NCBI RefSeq assembly: GCF_019923745.1
Contig: NZ_JAANOG010000003.1
Location: 124,001 to 188,000, forward strand
Origin: Aquirufa aurantiipilula
Lineage (GTDB): Bacteria; Bacteroidota; Bacteroidia; Cytophagales; Spirosomataceae
Reading direction: 5' to 3'
Length of the DNA stretch: 64,000 nucleotides
Of the stretch, positions 36,631-45,067 are shown piece by piece (position 1 is the stretch's first letter; each line of letters begins with the position of its first letter). The position numbers and the translations under genes are program-made. A model generated the notes under the pieces. It made no database searches and was not told the DNA's origin. It was given only the letters and a program-made list of their open reading frames with translations.

Positions 36631-37059
36631 ATGGAAATTCGAAGTCCACAAAATCCGGAAGAATGGGAAGCTTATTTTCAGCTTCGCTTCAAGGTTTTAC
36701 GTGAACCTTGGAATCAATCTCCTGGATCCGAACATCTTCCAGATGATCAAGCTGCCATCCATGTTTTTGCCATTGAAAACAATCAAGTAATAGGAGTAGC
36801 TAGAATGCATGAATCTAATCCCCTACAAGGACAAGTTAGATGCGTGGCAGTAGATCATGCTCATCAAGGAAAAGGAATAGGTAAACTTATTATGGAATAC
36901 CTTGAAAAGGTAGGAAAAGAAAATCATTGGCACGAAATTATACTGGAGGCTAGAGAGAATGCTGTTCCCTTCTACACCAATTTAGGTTATATTATAGAAA
37001 AAGAATCATATCTCTTATTTGGGGAAATTCAGCACTATACCATGAAGAAGATCTTGTAA
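36631..37059 (+). CDS. GNAT-family N-acetyltransferase
   Basis: The ATG at 36631 gives 142 residues; a TTG two codons upstream is less likely. The protein is one GNAT domain: N-terminal RFKVLREPW region, then the acetyl-CoA-binding motif VRCVAVDHAHQGKGIGKLIM (Q/RxxGxG/A type) and a C-terminal EARENAVPFYTNLGYIIEKE strand-helix. It transfers an acetyl group from acetyl-CoA to an unknown amine; the closest general type is ElaA/YjcF-like single-domain acetyltransferases. It stands alone between palindromes. Confidence 0.9.
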   Translation: MEIRSPQNPEEWEAYFQLRFKVLREPWNQSPGSEHLPDDQAAIHVFAIENNQVIGVARMHESNPLQGQVRCVAVDHAHQGKGIGKLIMEYLEKVGKENHWHEIILEARENAVPFYTNLGYIIEKESYLLFGEIQHYTMKKIL

Positions 37060-37225
37060 AATAAGTTACTTTATCTAACTCATTTGCATTGAATTAATCC
37101 ATTATATTTTCTCTCCTTTTTACCAAGATCAACATCGGTTAACCACTTCAGCAAGTTGATAATTTGGTAGTATAATTTCTTTACTATATCACTTTATCAA
37201 AAAGTAGATTGTATCACTTCCGGAA

Positions 37226-37259
37226 ATTCTAGAATTTGAATTCCTTCAATTTCTAGAAT
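37226..37259. repeat. Inverted repeat directly before the Y1 transposase
   Basis: ATTCTAGAATTTGAA, loop TTCC, TTCAATTTCTAGAAT: a 15-bp stem with one mismatch ending one base before the ATG at 37260. It could be the left-end hairpin of the element, or restrict translation of the transposase. Confidence 0.7.
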
Positions 37260-37655
37260 ATGGCACACTCATTGGTACAAATAAATTTACATGTAATATG
37301 GACAACTAGAAATAGGAAACCATTCATTTCACCCGAGATAAAAGCCCCTCTTTTTAAACACATAGAACAAGAGTTGGAAAAAATGGATTGTCGACTTATC
37401 ATCATCAATTCCATGCCAGATCGCATTCATTGTTTAATTTCAATTTGTTCGACAAAATCGATATCATTCATTATCAAACAGATTAAAGGGAGCAGTTCAA
37501 GGTATATAAATTTAGCGCATTCTCTTCCCAATAAACTTGAATGGCAAATTGGATATGCTGCATTTTCAGTCTCAAAATTGGCTTTAAAAAAGGTCTATAA
37601 TTATATCAAGTTTATACATGAAAACCATGGATTTAAATCCATGGTAGACTCATAA
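37260..37655 (+). pseudogene. Y1 (REP-associated/IS200-type) transposase, degenerate
   Basis: A 131-residue frame of the Y1 transposase superfamily: opening LVQINLHVIWTTRNRKPFIS, the middle LIIINSMPDRIHCLISI, and FSVSKLALKKVYNYIKFIHE near the end. The single-strand-DNA active site normally has a HUH pair (MPDHVHLLI); here the first His is Arg55 (CGC, one base from CAC) and only His57 remains. The usual Gln of the YIxNQ helix also seems replaced, and the C-terminus stops about 15-20 residues early, inside a palindrome. The frame itself is intact, so the protein may be made but is probably inactive as a nuclease. Palindromes on both sides fit an IS200/REP-like element. Confidence 0.75.
37625..37644. 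repeat. 20-bp perfect palindrome at the 3' end of the Y1 gene
   Basis: CCATGGATTTAAATCCATGG is fully self-complementary and codes for the last residues of the Y1 frame. It shares the core GGATTTAAATCC with the next palindrome (37661-37682), 16 bases away. Confidence 0.85.
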
Positions 37656-37660
37656 AAAAA

Positions 37661-37682
37661 GGCCGGGATTTAAATCCCGGCC
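37661..37682 (-). terminator. 22-bp palindrome, likely bioB terminator
   Basis: A perfect palindrome with outer arms GGCCGGGATTT and AAATCCCGGCC. On the minus strand it is followed by seven T (complement of 37654-37660), so it works as an intrinsic terminator for bioB, which ends at 37705. It may also be an end of the Y1 element. Confidence 0.8.
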
Positions 37683-37704
37683 CTCCAAAAACAATTTCCT
37701 AGTC

Positions 37705-38724
37705 TCAATGAGAATGTTCCAAACCTTGAGCACTTGGTATCTGATTAAATTCAATACCCTGTTTCTTCGCATCCTTAAAGGCCTCCTTTGGTTTAATATT
37801 CAATATCTGGAATAATTCAGCATCTGACTTTGCATCAGGATTAGGGGTAGTCAATAATACATCTCCTGAAAATATAGAATTCGCCCCAGCCATGAAACAA
37901 AATGCCTGACCTTCATAATTCAATTCCAATCGACCAGCAGATAAACGAACTGCCGAACGAGGCATCATGATTCTAGCGGTCGCAATAACGCGAACTAATT
38001 CCCAAACCGATGCTGTCTTTTGGTTTTCAAATGGAGTACCTTCTACAGGTACTAAATTATTTACAGGGACAGATTCAGGATGCTCTGGCAAATTCGCTAA
38101 GGTCAACAACATACCAATACGATCATCAACACTTTCACCCATACCAATAATTCCCCCTGAACAAACTGATATTTTCGCTTTACGAACATTTCCTAAGGTT
38201 TCTAAACGATCATCATAAGTTCTTGTAGAAATCACATCATCATAATACTCCTCACTCGTATCTATATTATGGTTATAAGCATATAAACCAGCCTCTTTCA
38301 ATCGCTCAGCTTGTTGTTCGCTCAACATGCCTAAGGTGCAACAAACTTCCATTCCCAGGGAATTTACTCCCTTCACCATGTCTATCACTTTATCAAAATC
38401 AGAATTATCTCTCACTTCTCTCCATGCTGCACCCATACAAAAACGTGAACTTCCATTTTCTTTGGCACGTAAAGCAGCTTCAATCACCTCATTATAAGGC
38501 AACAACTTATGTACTTTGACATTGGTATGGTAACGAGCTGCCTGTGAACAATAGGAACAATCTTCCGGGCAACCACCTGTTTTAATGGATAACAAAGTAC
38601 TTATTTGTACTTCATTCGGGTCATGAAATTGACGATGCACCGTTGCCGCTTGATATACCAAGTCTAAAAATGGCTGATTAAAAATGGCCTCCACTTCGGC
38701 ACGGGTCCAATTATTACGAATCAT
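37705..38724 (-). CDS. bioB: Biotin synthase
   Basis: A 339-residue radical-SAM enzyme that inserts sulfur into dethiobiotin. The radical-SAM cluster motif CxxxCxxC is at Cys52, 56 and 59 ([12 protein letters not shown]), followed by conserved [10 protein letters not shown] and [12 protein letters not shown] stretches; the second-cluster Cys and Arg ligands lie in [19 protein letters not shown] and the downstream AGRLELN region. Length and motifs are normal. No other bio gene is adjacent. A TATCTTTG -7 box just upstream suggests its own promoter. Confidence 0.97.
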   Translation of the reverse strand: MIRNNWTRAEVEAIFNQPFLDLVYQAATVHRQFHDPNEVQISTLLSIKTGGCPEDCSYCSQAARYHTNVKVHKLLPYNEVIEAALRAKENGSSRFCMGAAWREVRDNSDFDKVIDMVKGVNSLGMEVCCTLGMLSEQQAERLKEAGLYAYNHNIDTSEEYYDDVISTRTYDDRLETLGNVRKAKISVCSGGIIGMGESVDDRIGMLLTLANLPEHPESVPVNNLVPVEGTPFENQKTASVWELVRVIATARIMMPRSAVRLSAGRLELNYEGQAFCFMAGANSIFSGDVLLTTPNPDAKSDAELFQILNIKPKEAFKDAKKQGIEFNQIPSAQGLEHSH

Positions 38725-38739
38725 AATTCAAATTTTACT

Positions 38740-38747
38740 CAAAGATA
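38740..38747 (-). promoter_or_regulatory. Candidate -7 element for bioB
   Basis: Reads TATCTTTG on the minus strand (TAnnTTTG), 16 nt before the bioB ATG at 38724, so the leader would be about 10 nt. A TTTCG about 20 nt further upstream is only a near match to TTTG. Confidence 0.45.
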
Positions 38748-38773
38748 CTTTGAAAATCTTTTAACACGAAACT

Positions 38774-40549
38774 CTATTCCAATTCCATCATATAAGGCAT
38801 CATCGCCAAAAATCCTTCACGCTTCTTCAATCGATCTAATTCAAATACCGATTTTGCCCAAGGTAAATTGGATTTTGCCCAACGCATTTCCATTGTCTCC
38901 GCTGAAGTTGCTGACTCTAACAAAGTATCAAAAAACGATTTCGCTTTGGGATAAACTGCCACCTTATATTCTCCTGACTTTAATTTTGATTTTTGGGCAG
39001 CTAATTCAATCGCCTTATCCAATCCACCCAACTCGTCCACTAAACCTATTTTCTTGGCCTGTTCTCCTGTCCAAACACGACCACCTGCAATAGATTTCAA
39101 TTTTTCCAAAGACATTTTTCTACCTGCAGCAGCTTTGCTCGTAAAGCTTTCATATCCTTCATTCACCATATTTTGAATAATGGATTTTTCAAAATCAGTT
39201 AATCTACCAGCAGAATTTAAGAAATGAGAATGTTCATGGGTATTCACATGATCTTGAGTTATTCCCAACTTATTCTTAAAGAAATTGTCCAAATTCAACC
39301 ATTGTGCAAATATTCCGATAGATCCAGTTATGGTTGTTGGTTGAGCCACAATCGCATCTGCACCCATGGCCATATAATATCCACCAGATGCGGCATAATT
39401 CGACATAGACGCAATCACAGGTTTTACCTTTTTAGCCAACAAAATTTCCCTCCACATGATATCGGAAGCTAATGAAGATCCTCCGGGAGAGTCAATGCGT
39501 AAAACGATGGCTTTCACCGATGAATTATCTCTCAATTTGCGAAGCTCCTTGACAAAATCATCTGACCCAATGGAACCTTCACCACCACGGGTTCCTACTA
39601 TCTCCCCCTCTGCCACTAATATGGCTATTTTCTTCGTGCCTTCTACTTCTGGAATTGGGTTTTTAGCATGCAAATAGTCCGACAATTTCACCATGGTCAA
39701 CTTATCTTTTTCCCCAATTTTTACTGCTTTCTTTAAAAGTGACTCAAATTGGTCCCAATAGCTCAACTTCAACATACCCAACTTCTCTGCATTGTGAGGA
39801 TTCATGGCTTGCAAACTATCCGCAATTCGATCCAAACGAGGTACAGAAATACCTTTACTTTGAGAAATCTTATTGAAAATTACTTGATTGATGGAACGTA
39901 TAAACGACAAGCTTTGCTCCTTATTTTCTGGACTCATATCTTCCCGAATAAATGGCTCAACGGCTGATTTATAGGTTCCAACTCGAAATACCATCGGTTC
40001 TATTTCCAACTTATCGAAAGCCTTTTTGTAGAACATATATTGAACCGAAATTCCATTAAAATCCAATAAACCGGCTGGATTTAAATACAATTGGTTGGAT
40101 ACAGAAGCTAAATAATAGGCCTTTTCAGAGTAGGAATTTGAATAAGCATAAACAAATTTGCCCGACTTCTTGAATTTTTCTAGGGCATCACGTATTTCCG
40201 ACAACTGAGCATATCCCGCTATTGGAAAACTAACATCTAAGTAGACTCCTTTGATTTTATCATCGACACGAGCTCTTTCTAAAGCAGAAATAATCTGAAT
40301 AAGCCCAATTTTTTCTGTACTAGAAAAAAATGGATTGGGAAAATCAGAAAATGGATTATCCTCATTCGAAGCATTCTCCCCCATCGGACGATTTAAGTCC
40401 AATTTCAATATGGAGTTTTCCTTTAGCTCATATTCTGAGTCGGATGAACTCATGGCCGAACCAATCCCTGCCACTAGAATAATACTTACCAGTAGAAACA
40501 AAAACATTCCTACTATAGTCGCCAGTGTGTATTTAACAAATTGCCACAT
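38774..40549 (-). CDS. sppA: Signal peptide peptidase SppA (long form)
   Basis: A 591-residue duplicated-domain SppA (67-kDa type) with an N-terminal membrane anchor (about 8-30). The two serine-protease halves contribute catalytic Lys194 (RVGTYKSAVEPF) and Ser388 (SMSNYAASGGYYMAMGADAI). It cleaves leftover signal peptides in the membrane. A run of conserved glycines (RIDSPGGSSLASD) supports the family. It ends 49 bases before the bioB start on the same strand, but the bioB -7 box lies between them. Confidence 0.95.
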   Translation of the reverse strand: MWQFVKYTLATIVGMFLFLLVSIILVAGIGSAMSSSDSEYELKENSILKLDLNRPMGENASNEDNPFSDFPNPFFSSTEKIGLIQIISALERARVDDKIKGVYLDVSFPIAGYAQLSEIRDALEKFKKSGKFVYAYSNSYSEKAYYLASVSNQLYLNPAGLLDFNGISVQYMFYKKAFDKLEIEPMVFRVGTYKSAVEPFIREDMSPENKEQSLSFIRSINQVIFNKISQSKGISVPRLDRIADSLQAMNPHNAEKLGMLKLSYWDQFESLLKKAVKIGEKDKLTMVKLSDYLHAKNPIPEVEGTKKIAILVAEGEIVGTRGGEGSIGSDDFVKELRKLRDNSSVKAIVLRIDSPGGSSLASDIMWREILLAKKVKPVIASMSNYAASGGYYMAMGADAIVAQPTTITGSIGIFAQWLNLDNFFKNKLGITQDHVNTHEHSHFLNSAGRLTDFEKSIIQNMVNEGYESFTSKAAAGRKMSLEKLKSIAGGRVWTGEQAKKIGLVDELGGLDKAIELAAQKSKLKSGEYKVAVYPKAKSFFDTLLESATSAETMEMRWAKSNLPWAKSVFELDRLKKREGFLAMMPYMMELE

Positions 40550-40643
40550 ATCTATTTATTTTTTTGCGAATTTGATGTCAATACATAACAATCCATCACA
40601 AAATATGTTCAAAGGAAAAATCAAACAAACAACGGAGAAATGA

Positions 40644-41261
40644 CTATCCGAAGTTTTTTCGATAATCTTCTCTTGATTGACGAATCACCTCATGTGCTAC
40701 CTCTCTACCATATACATCATCAATGTCAACCGCTAAAGAACTCGTCTCACCTGGTAACATTTTATAGGTCCAAAAATAATGTCTCAAACGCTGAACGATA
40801 TCTTTGGGTGCATCAGAAATATCCCTCCATTTACCATAAATAGGGTCGTCCTTTAAAACGGCAATGATTTTATCATCTGCCTCTCCTTTATCAATCATCC
40901 GAATTCCTCCAATGGGAATTGCTTGACATAAAATATCACCGTGGGTGATAGCTCTTTCAGATAACACACATATATCTAATGGATCACCGTCTCCTTGTAA
41001 AATTTCTTTTCCAGAGTATTTTCGGGCCAACTCCGCAATTCCTTCTGCACAATAAGTTTGAGGTAAAAAGCCATATAAGGCTGGCACTATATTAGAAAAC
41101 TTTTGAGGACGATCAATCTTCAAATAGCCTGTTTGCTTGTCAATTTCATATTTAACGGTGTCCGTCGGCACGATTTCAATAAAAGCCGTCACCAATTCAG
41201 GCATTTGATCACCAATTTGAATTCCGTGCCAAGGGTGTGCTTTAAAGAAGTTTCTATTCAT
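40644..41261 (-). CDS. ppa: Inorganic pyrophosphatase (family I)
   Basis: A 205-residue soluble family I pyrophosphatase, hydrolysing pyrophosphate from biosynthetic reactions. The active-site metal motif GDGDPLDICVL (DxDPxD) and the downstream KDDPIYGKWRDISDAP with GETSSLAVDIDDVYGREVA support this. The N-terminus HPWHGIQIG is typical for Bacteroidota. It stands alone; a TAATTTTG box near 41305-41312 could be its promoter, without a clear -33. Confidence 0.94.
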   Translation of the reverse strand: MNRNFFKAHPWHGIQIGDQMPELVTAFIEIVPTDTVKYEIDKQTGYLKIDRPQKFSNIVPALYGFLPQTYCAEGIAELARKYSGKEILQGDGDPLDICVLSERAITHGDILCQAIPIGGIRMIDKGEADDKIIAVLKDDPIYGKWRDISDAPKDIVQRLRHYFWTYKMLPGETSSLAVDIDDVYGREVAHEVIRQSREDYRKNFG

Positions 41262-41417
41262 GGTATTTTTTCTGGGTTAAATTGCTACTCAGGTTTTATT
41301 CCTGCAAAATTACAAAAAATATGCTGAAATCAGTCTTGTTTAGACATTCCAAAGCACAAAGGTTTAGCGGGCATTCCATTTAATTTAGTTAAATTCGTAG
41401 TTTGAATTCCATTGACC

Positions 41418-41990
41418 ATGATATACCCCATCATACCTTACGGTGACCCTGTCTTAAGGAAGATAGCCAAAGACATTGAACCAAGCAGTATTGATTTAAT
41501 CACTCTAGCCGAAGACATGTTTGAAACCATGTATGCAGCTAGTGGCGTAGGATTAGCTGCTCCTCAAATTGGCAAAGATATCCGCTTATTTGTGGTGGAT
41601 GGTCGCCCTATGAATGAAGGCGAAGAGGAGGAGGATATTGATACCTCATTAATTGATTTCAAAAAAGTATTTGTCAATCCAACAATCATCGATGAAACTG
41701 GGGAGGAATGGGGTTTCGAAGAAGGTTGCCTTTCTATTCCAGGCATTCGAGGAGAAGTATGGCGACCAGAATATGTCAAAATTCATTATTACACCGAACA
41801 TTGGGAGGAAAAAGAGGAAGTATTTGAAGGCTTAGCCGCCCGAATCATTCAACATGAATATGACCATATCGAAGGCATACTTTTTACAGACCATTTAAAT
41901 GTGGTCAAAAAGCGCCTTATCAAAAATAAATTAACGGATATCACCCGCGGAAAAGTTTCTGTGGATTATAAAATGAAATTCCCTAGGTAA
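41418..41990 (+). CDS. def: Peptide deformylase
   Basis: The ATG at 41418 gives 190 residues (a TTG two codons earlier is less likely). It removes the formyl group from nascent proteins. All three family motifs are present: GVGLAAPQIG (about 43-52), EGCLSIPG with metal ligand Cys104, and HEYDH with His146, Glu147 and His150. An acidic insert (EGEEEEDIDTSLID) in the middle is common in Bacteroidota. It is followed after six bases by pheT. Confidence 0.96.
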   Translation: MIYPIIPYGDPVLRKIAKDIEPSSIDLITLAEDMFETMYAASGVGLAAPQIGKDIRLFVVDGRPMNEGEEEEDIDTSLIDFKKVFVNPTIIDETGEEWGFEEGCLSIPGIRGEVWRPEYVKIHYYTEHWEEKEEVFEGLAARIIQHEYDHIEGILFTDHLNVVKKRLIKNKLTDITRGKVSVDYKMKFPR

Positions 41991-41996
41991 TTAAAT

Positions 41997-44432
41997 ATGA
42001 AGATTTCAACAACTTGGCTTAACGATTTTATAGACTTAACTAAACTTCCTCAGCAAGGTAGTCCAGAAGAATTGGATGTTCTATTGACCAATACAGGATT
42101 AGAAGTTGAAGGCATTGAAGCGCATGATCAAATCCCTGGTGGACTAAAAGGCTTTGTAGTGGGTGAAGTAATCAGCTGTGAAAAATTCCAAGTCAAAGAA
42201 AAAACATTAAGTGCTACTACCGTAGATGTAGGTCAAGTTGAATTACTTCAAATTGTTTGCGGTGCTGCCAACGTGGCCCAAGGCCAAAAAGTAATTGTTG
42301 CTACACCTGGTACTACTTTGTTTGATAAAGAAGGTAAGCCTGTTTTTACCATTGAAAAAAGAAAAGTATACGGACAAGTTTCCGAGGGGATGATTTGTGC
42401 CGAAGATGAAATCGGTATTGGCGATTCGCATGATGGTATTTTGGTTTTAGAAACTCAACTAGCCAATGGTACACCTGCTACTACCTATTTCAATATTCAA
42501 TCAGATTTAGTGTTAGAAATTGGACTTACTCCTAACCGTGCAGATGCCGCTTCGCACTGGGGTGTAGCCAGAGATATTCGTGCCGTCAGTGGACTTGACA
42601 TCCAATTACCCGATGTTAGCAAATTTAAGGAAGGGGCAAATACTTTTCCTATTCATGTTCAAATTGAAGACGAAGGTTGTACCCGTTTTTGTGGTATTAG
42701 TTTGGATCAAGTCAAGGTTGGTCCATCTCCAGAATGGTTGAAAGATCGCTTGTTGGCAATCGGTTTGCGCCCTATCAATAACATTGTCGACATCACCAAT
42801 TTCATTTGTCATGGCTTAGGACAACCTATGCATGCCTATGATTGGGAACAAATTAAAGGTCAACAATTAATTGTAAAGTCTTTAGCGGCAGGAACGTCCT
42901 TCACTACTTTAGATGGTATTGAGCGTAAACTAGATGGAGAAGAAATCATGATTTGTGATGCTTCTGGACCAATTGGCTTAGCCGGAATCATGGGTGGAGC
43001 TAACTCCAGCATACAAGATAGCACCACTCGTGTGTTTTTGGAAGTAGCACATTTTAGACCCGAGCGCATCCGTAAATCCTCCCAAGTTCATGGCTTAAAA
43101 ACAGATGCCTCATTCCGTTTTGAACGTGGGACCGACATTGAAGCTAAATTATTGGCTTTACAATATGCCGCTATCTTGATTCAAGAATTGGCCGGCGGGG
43201 AAGTTGCTTCTCAGTTGCTGGATTACTATCCCAACAAACCAGATTTAGCCCATATCGAGATGACTTATGAGCGTATTCATTCCATTATGGGGATTGAATT
43301 AGCGCCTGAACGTATCCAAGAGATTTTGGTTGCTTTGGATTTTGAATTAAAAAATATCAGTTCCACTGGTTTCACCGCAATAGCTCCTGCTTATCGAGTA
43401 GATGTAACGAGAGAAGCGGATGTTATTGAAGAGATTTTGAGAATTCACGGCTTAGACAATATTCCATTGTCAGAGCATTTGAGTGCTCATTTCATATCCG
43501 AATTTCCAGCACTGGATAAAGAGAAAGTCCAGCAAACCATTGGACATCAATTGGCTGCCAAAGGATTCCAAGAGATCATAAGCAATTCCTTAACCAAAGC
43601 AGAGTTTCACACTTGGATTGAAAAAGATTTAAGTTTTGAGTCTGTAGAGATATTAAATAAACTTTCTGAGGATTTAGGTGTAATGCGCCAGCACATGGTA
43701 TTCCATGGATTAGAAGCCCTGGCACATAATATCAACCGCCGCCAGAAGGATTTGAAATTAGTAGAGTTTGGCAAAACCTACCATAAAAAAGGAACCAAAT
43801 ACATTGAAAAGCGACATGCTGCACTTTATACCACAGGTTTATGGCAAGGAGAAACATGGGATCAAGCTCCTCAAAAAACACAGTTATATCATTTATTTCA
43901 AGTGTGTAAGGCTGTGATGCAACACTTAGGCAACAAACCATTTGATACTGAAGTCATTGAAGGATCATCCGTTTTTGCCTATGGATTACGCATCTCCGTT
44001 CAAAAGAAAGCTTGCCTAGAATTGGGTATGATTCATCCGAATTTAGCCGAGAAATTTGACGTCAAACAAGATGTTTTCATGGCAGATTTTGATTGGGATT
44101 ATTGGGTAAAACAAGAGAAGACAGATTTTGTCTACCAAGAAATTGCTAAGTTCCCAGAAGTTCGCCGTGATCTTTCTTTGGTGATTAACAAAGAGGTGAG
44201 TTTTCAAGCGATCCAACGAGTAGCCGAGCAAACGGAAAAAAATATCTTGAAACAAGTCGCCTTATTTGATGTCTATGAGGGCAAAAATCTAGGCGAAGGC
44301 AAGAAATCCTATTCCATAAGTTTCATCTTGCAAGATGATAACCAAACCTTGACCGACAAAGTGATTGACTCCACCATGGAGCGATTCATTCAGCGTTTTG
44401 AAAAGGAATTAGGAGCCATCATTCGGAAGTAA
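41997..44432 (+). CDS. pheT: Phenylalanyl-tRNA synthetase beta subunit
   Basis: An 811-residue PheT, the usual length. Domains in order: N-terminal B1 with an EMAP/tRNA-binding fold (about 40-155), B3/B4 editing region, B5 (about 400-480), the catalytic-like core and the C-terminal FDX-ACB anticodon-binding domain (from about 715: AKFPEVRRDLSLVINKEVSF). It forms the alpha2-beta2 enzyme with PheS, whose gene is not in the window. It follows def by six bases, so the two are probably one transcript. Confidence 0.97.
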   Translation: MKISTTWLNDFIDLTKLPQQGSPEELDVLLTNTGLEVEGIEAHDQIPGGLKGFVVGEVISCEKFQVKEKTLSATTVDVGQVELLQIVCGAANVAQGQKVIVATPGTTLFDKEGKPVFTIEKRKVYGQVSEGMICAEDEIGIGDSHDGILVLETQLANGTPATTYFNIQSDLVLEIGLTPNRADAASHWGVARDIRAVSGLDIQLPDVSKFKEGANTFPIHVQIEDEGCTRFCGISLDQVKVGPSPEWLKDRLLAIGLRPINNIVDITNFICHGLGQPMHAYDWEQIKGQQLIVKSLAAGTSFTTLDGIERKLDGEEIMICDASGPIGLAGIMGGANSSIQDSTTRVFLEVAHFRPERIRKSSQVHGLKTDASFRFERGTDIEAKLLALQYAAILIQELAGGEVASQLLDYYPNKPDLAHIEMTYERIHSIMGIELAPERIQEILVALDFELKNISSTGFTAIAPAYRVDVTREADVIEEILRIHGLDNIPLSEHLSAHFISEFPALDKEKVQQTIGHQLAAKGFQEIISNSLTKAEFHTWIEKDLSFESVEILNKLSEDLGVMRQHMVFHGLEALAHNINRRQKDLKLVEFGKTYHKKGTKYIEKRHAALYTTGLWQGETWDQAPQKTQLYHLFQVCKAVMQHLGNKPFDTEVIEGSSVFAYGLRISVQKKACLELGMIHPNLAEKFDVKQDVFMADFDWDYWVKQEKTDFVYQEIAKFPEVRRDLSLVINKEVSFQAIQRVAEQTEKNILKQVALFDVYEGKNLGEGKKSYSISFILQDDNQTLTDKVIDSTMERFIQRFEKELGAIIRK

Positions 44433-44454
44433 TTCTAAATTTAGTTTGTATTAG

Positions 44455-44496
44455 ATTATAAGTTTACTGATAAAAATTTATCAGTAAACTTATAAT
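44455..44496. terminator. 20-bp perfect inverted repeat after pheT
   Basis: ATTATAAGTTTACTGATAAA, two bases, then TTTATCAGTAAACTTATAAT. The long AT-rich hairpin lies 22 bases after the pheT stop. There is no T-run, so it may be a stem for RNA end processing or a weak terminator rather than a classical one. Confidence 0.6.
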
Positions 44497-44543
44497 TATG
44501 ATATCCCCTGTTCTTCCAATAATAAAATCCATATTTTGGCAGT

Positions 44544-45014
44544 ATGTATGAATGTCCCTTTTTGCTAGGGTATTCTCTCATGCTGACAAAAACCATTAAT
44601 ACTTTGAATACGATTCTTTATTTACACAAAGTACCTGCCTACTTTACCCATATCATTCCAACCAAATTGGAAGTTGACGGTGTTATTTTTCCGCTAAGAG
44701 ATGAGATTTCCTTGTGGAGCATATCCAAAGGCTATGGCCACTACAAATTTCGATTGGTTTTCTTTGGACTAATTAAATCAAAAGCTTTAATTATATCAGC
44801 AAATAAACCTTTCATACACTTGAAAGTGGTATTAATTCGGTATAAAATTCCTCGTTTTACATTAAGTATGATGGCCGTATGTTTTCCATTAGTTTATAAA
44901 ATCAATTCCAAAGTCATGGCCTACGCTTTTCTAATTATTTCACCTATTACCTACATGTTGGATGCATTAACACATCTTGTCGAAATCAAAGAAACTAATC
45001 CACCTTCAAGATAA
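44544..45014 (+). CDS. Hypothetical orphan protein
   Basis: An open frame of 156 residues from ATG 44544, or 144 from the next Met (44580). It contains a mixed region (YLHKVPAYFTHIIPTKLEVD) and two hydrophobic stretches near the C-terminus (FTLSMMAVCFPLVYKINSKV and AYAFLIISPITYMLDAL), so a small membrane protein is possible. I recognise no family. Codon use is similar to nearby genes and no larger gene explains the gap, but it is unconfirmed and could be a chance frame. Confidence 0.5.
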   Translation: MYECPFLLGYSLMLTKTINTLNTILYLHKVPAYFTHIIPTKLEVDGVIFPLRDEISLWSISKGYGHYKFRLVFFGLIKSKALIISANKPFIHLKVVLIRYKIPRFTLSMMAVCFPLVYKINSKVMAYAFLIISPITYMLDALTHLVEIKETNPPSR

Positions 45015-45020
45015 ACCAAC

Positions 45021-45045
45021 AAAAAAGGGAGCCTAAGCTCCCTTT
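45021..45045 (-). terminator. Terminator of ffh
   Basis: AAAGGGAGC, loop CTAA, GCTCCCTTT; on the minus strand the stem is followed by six T. It lies 22 bases beyond the ffh stop. Confidence 0.88.
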
Positions 45046-45067
45046 CTCTATATCATCATAGTAAAGC

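Noticed and set aside
37141-37225. Possible small RNA before the Y1 gene
   Set aside because: Only AT-rich sequence without conserved structure apart from the hairpin already listed.
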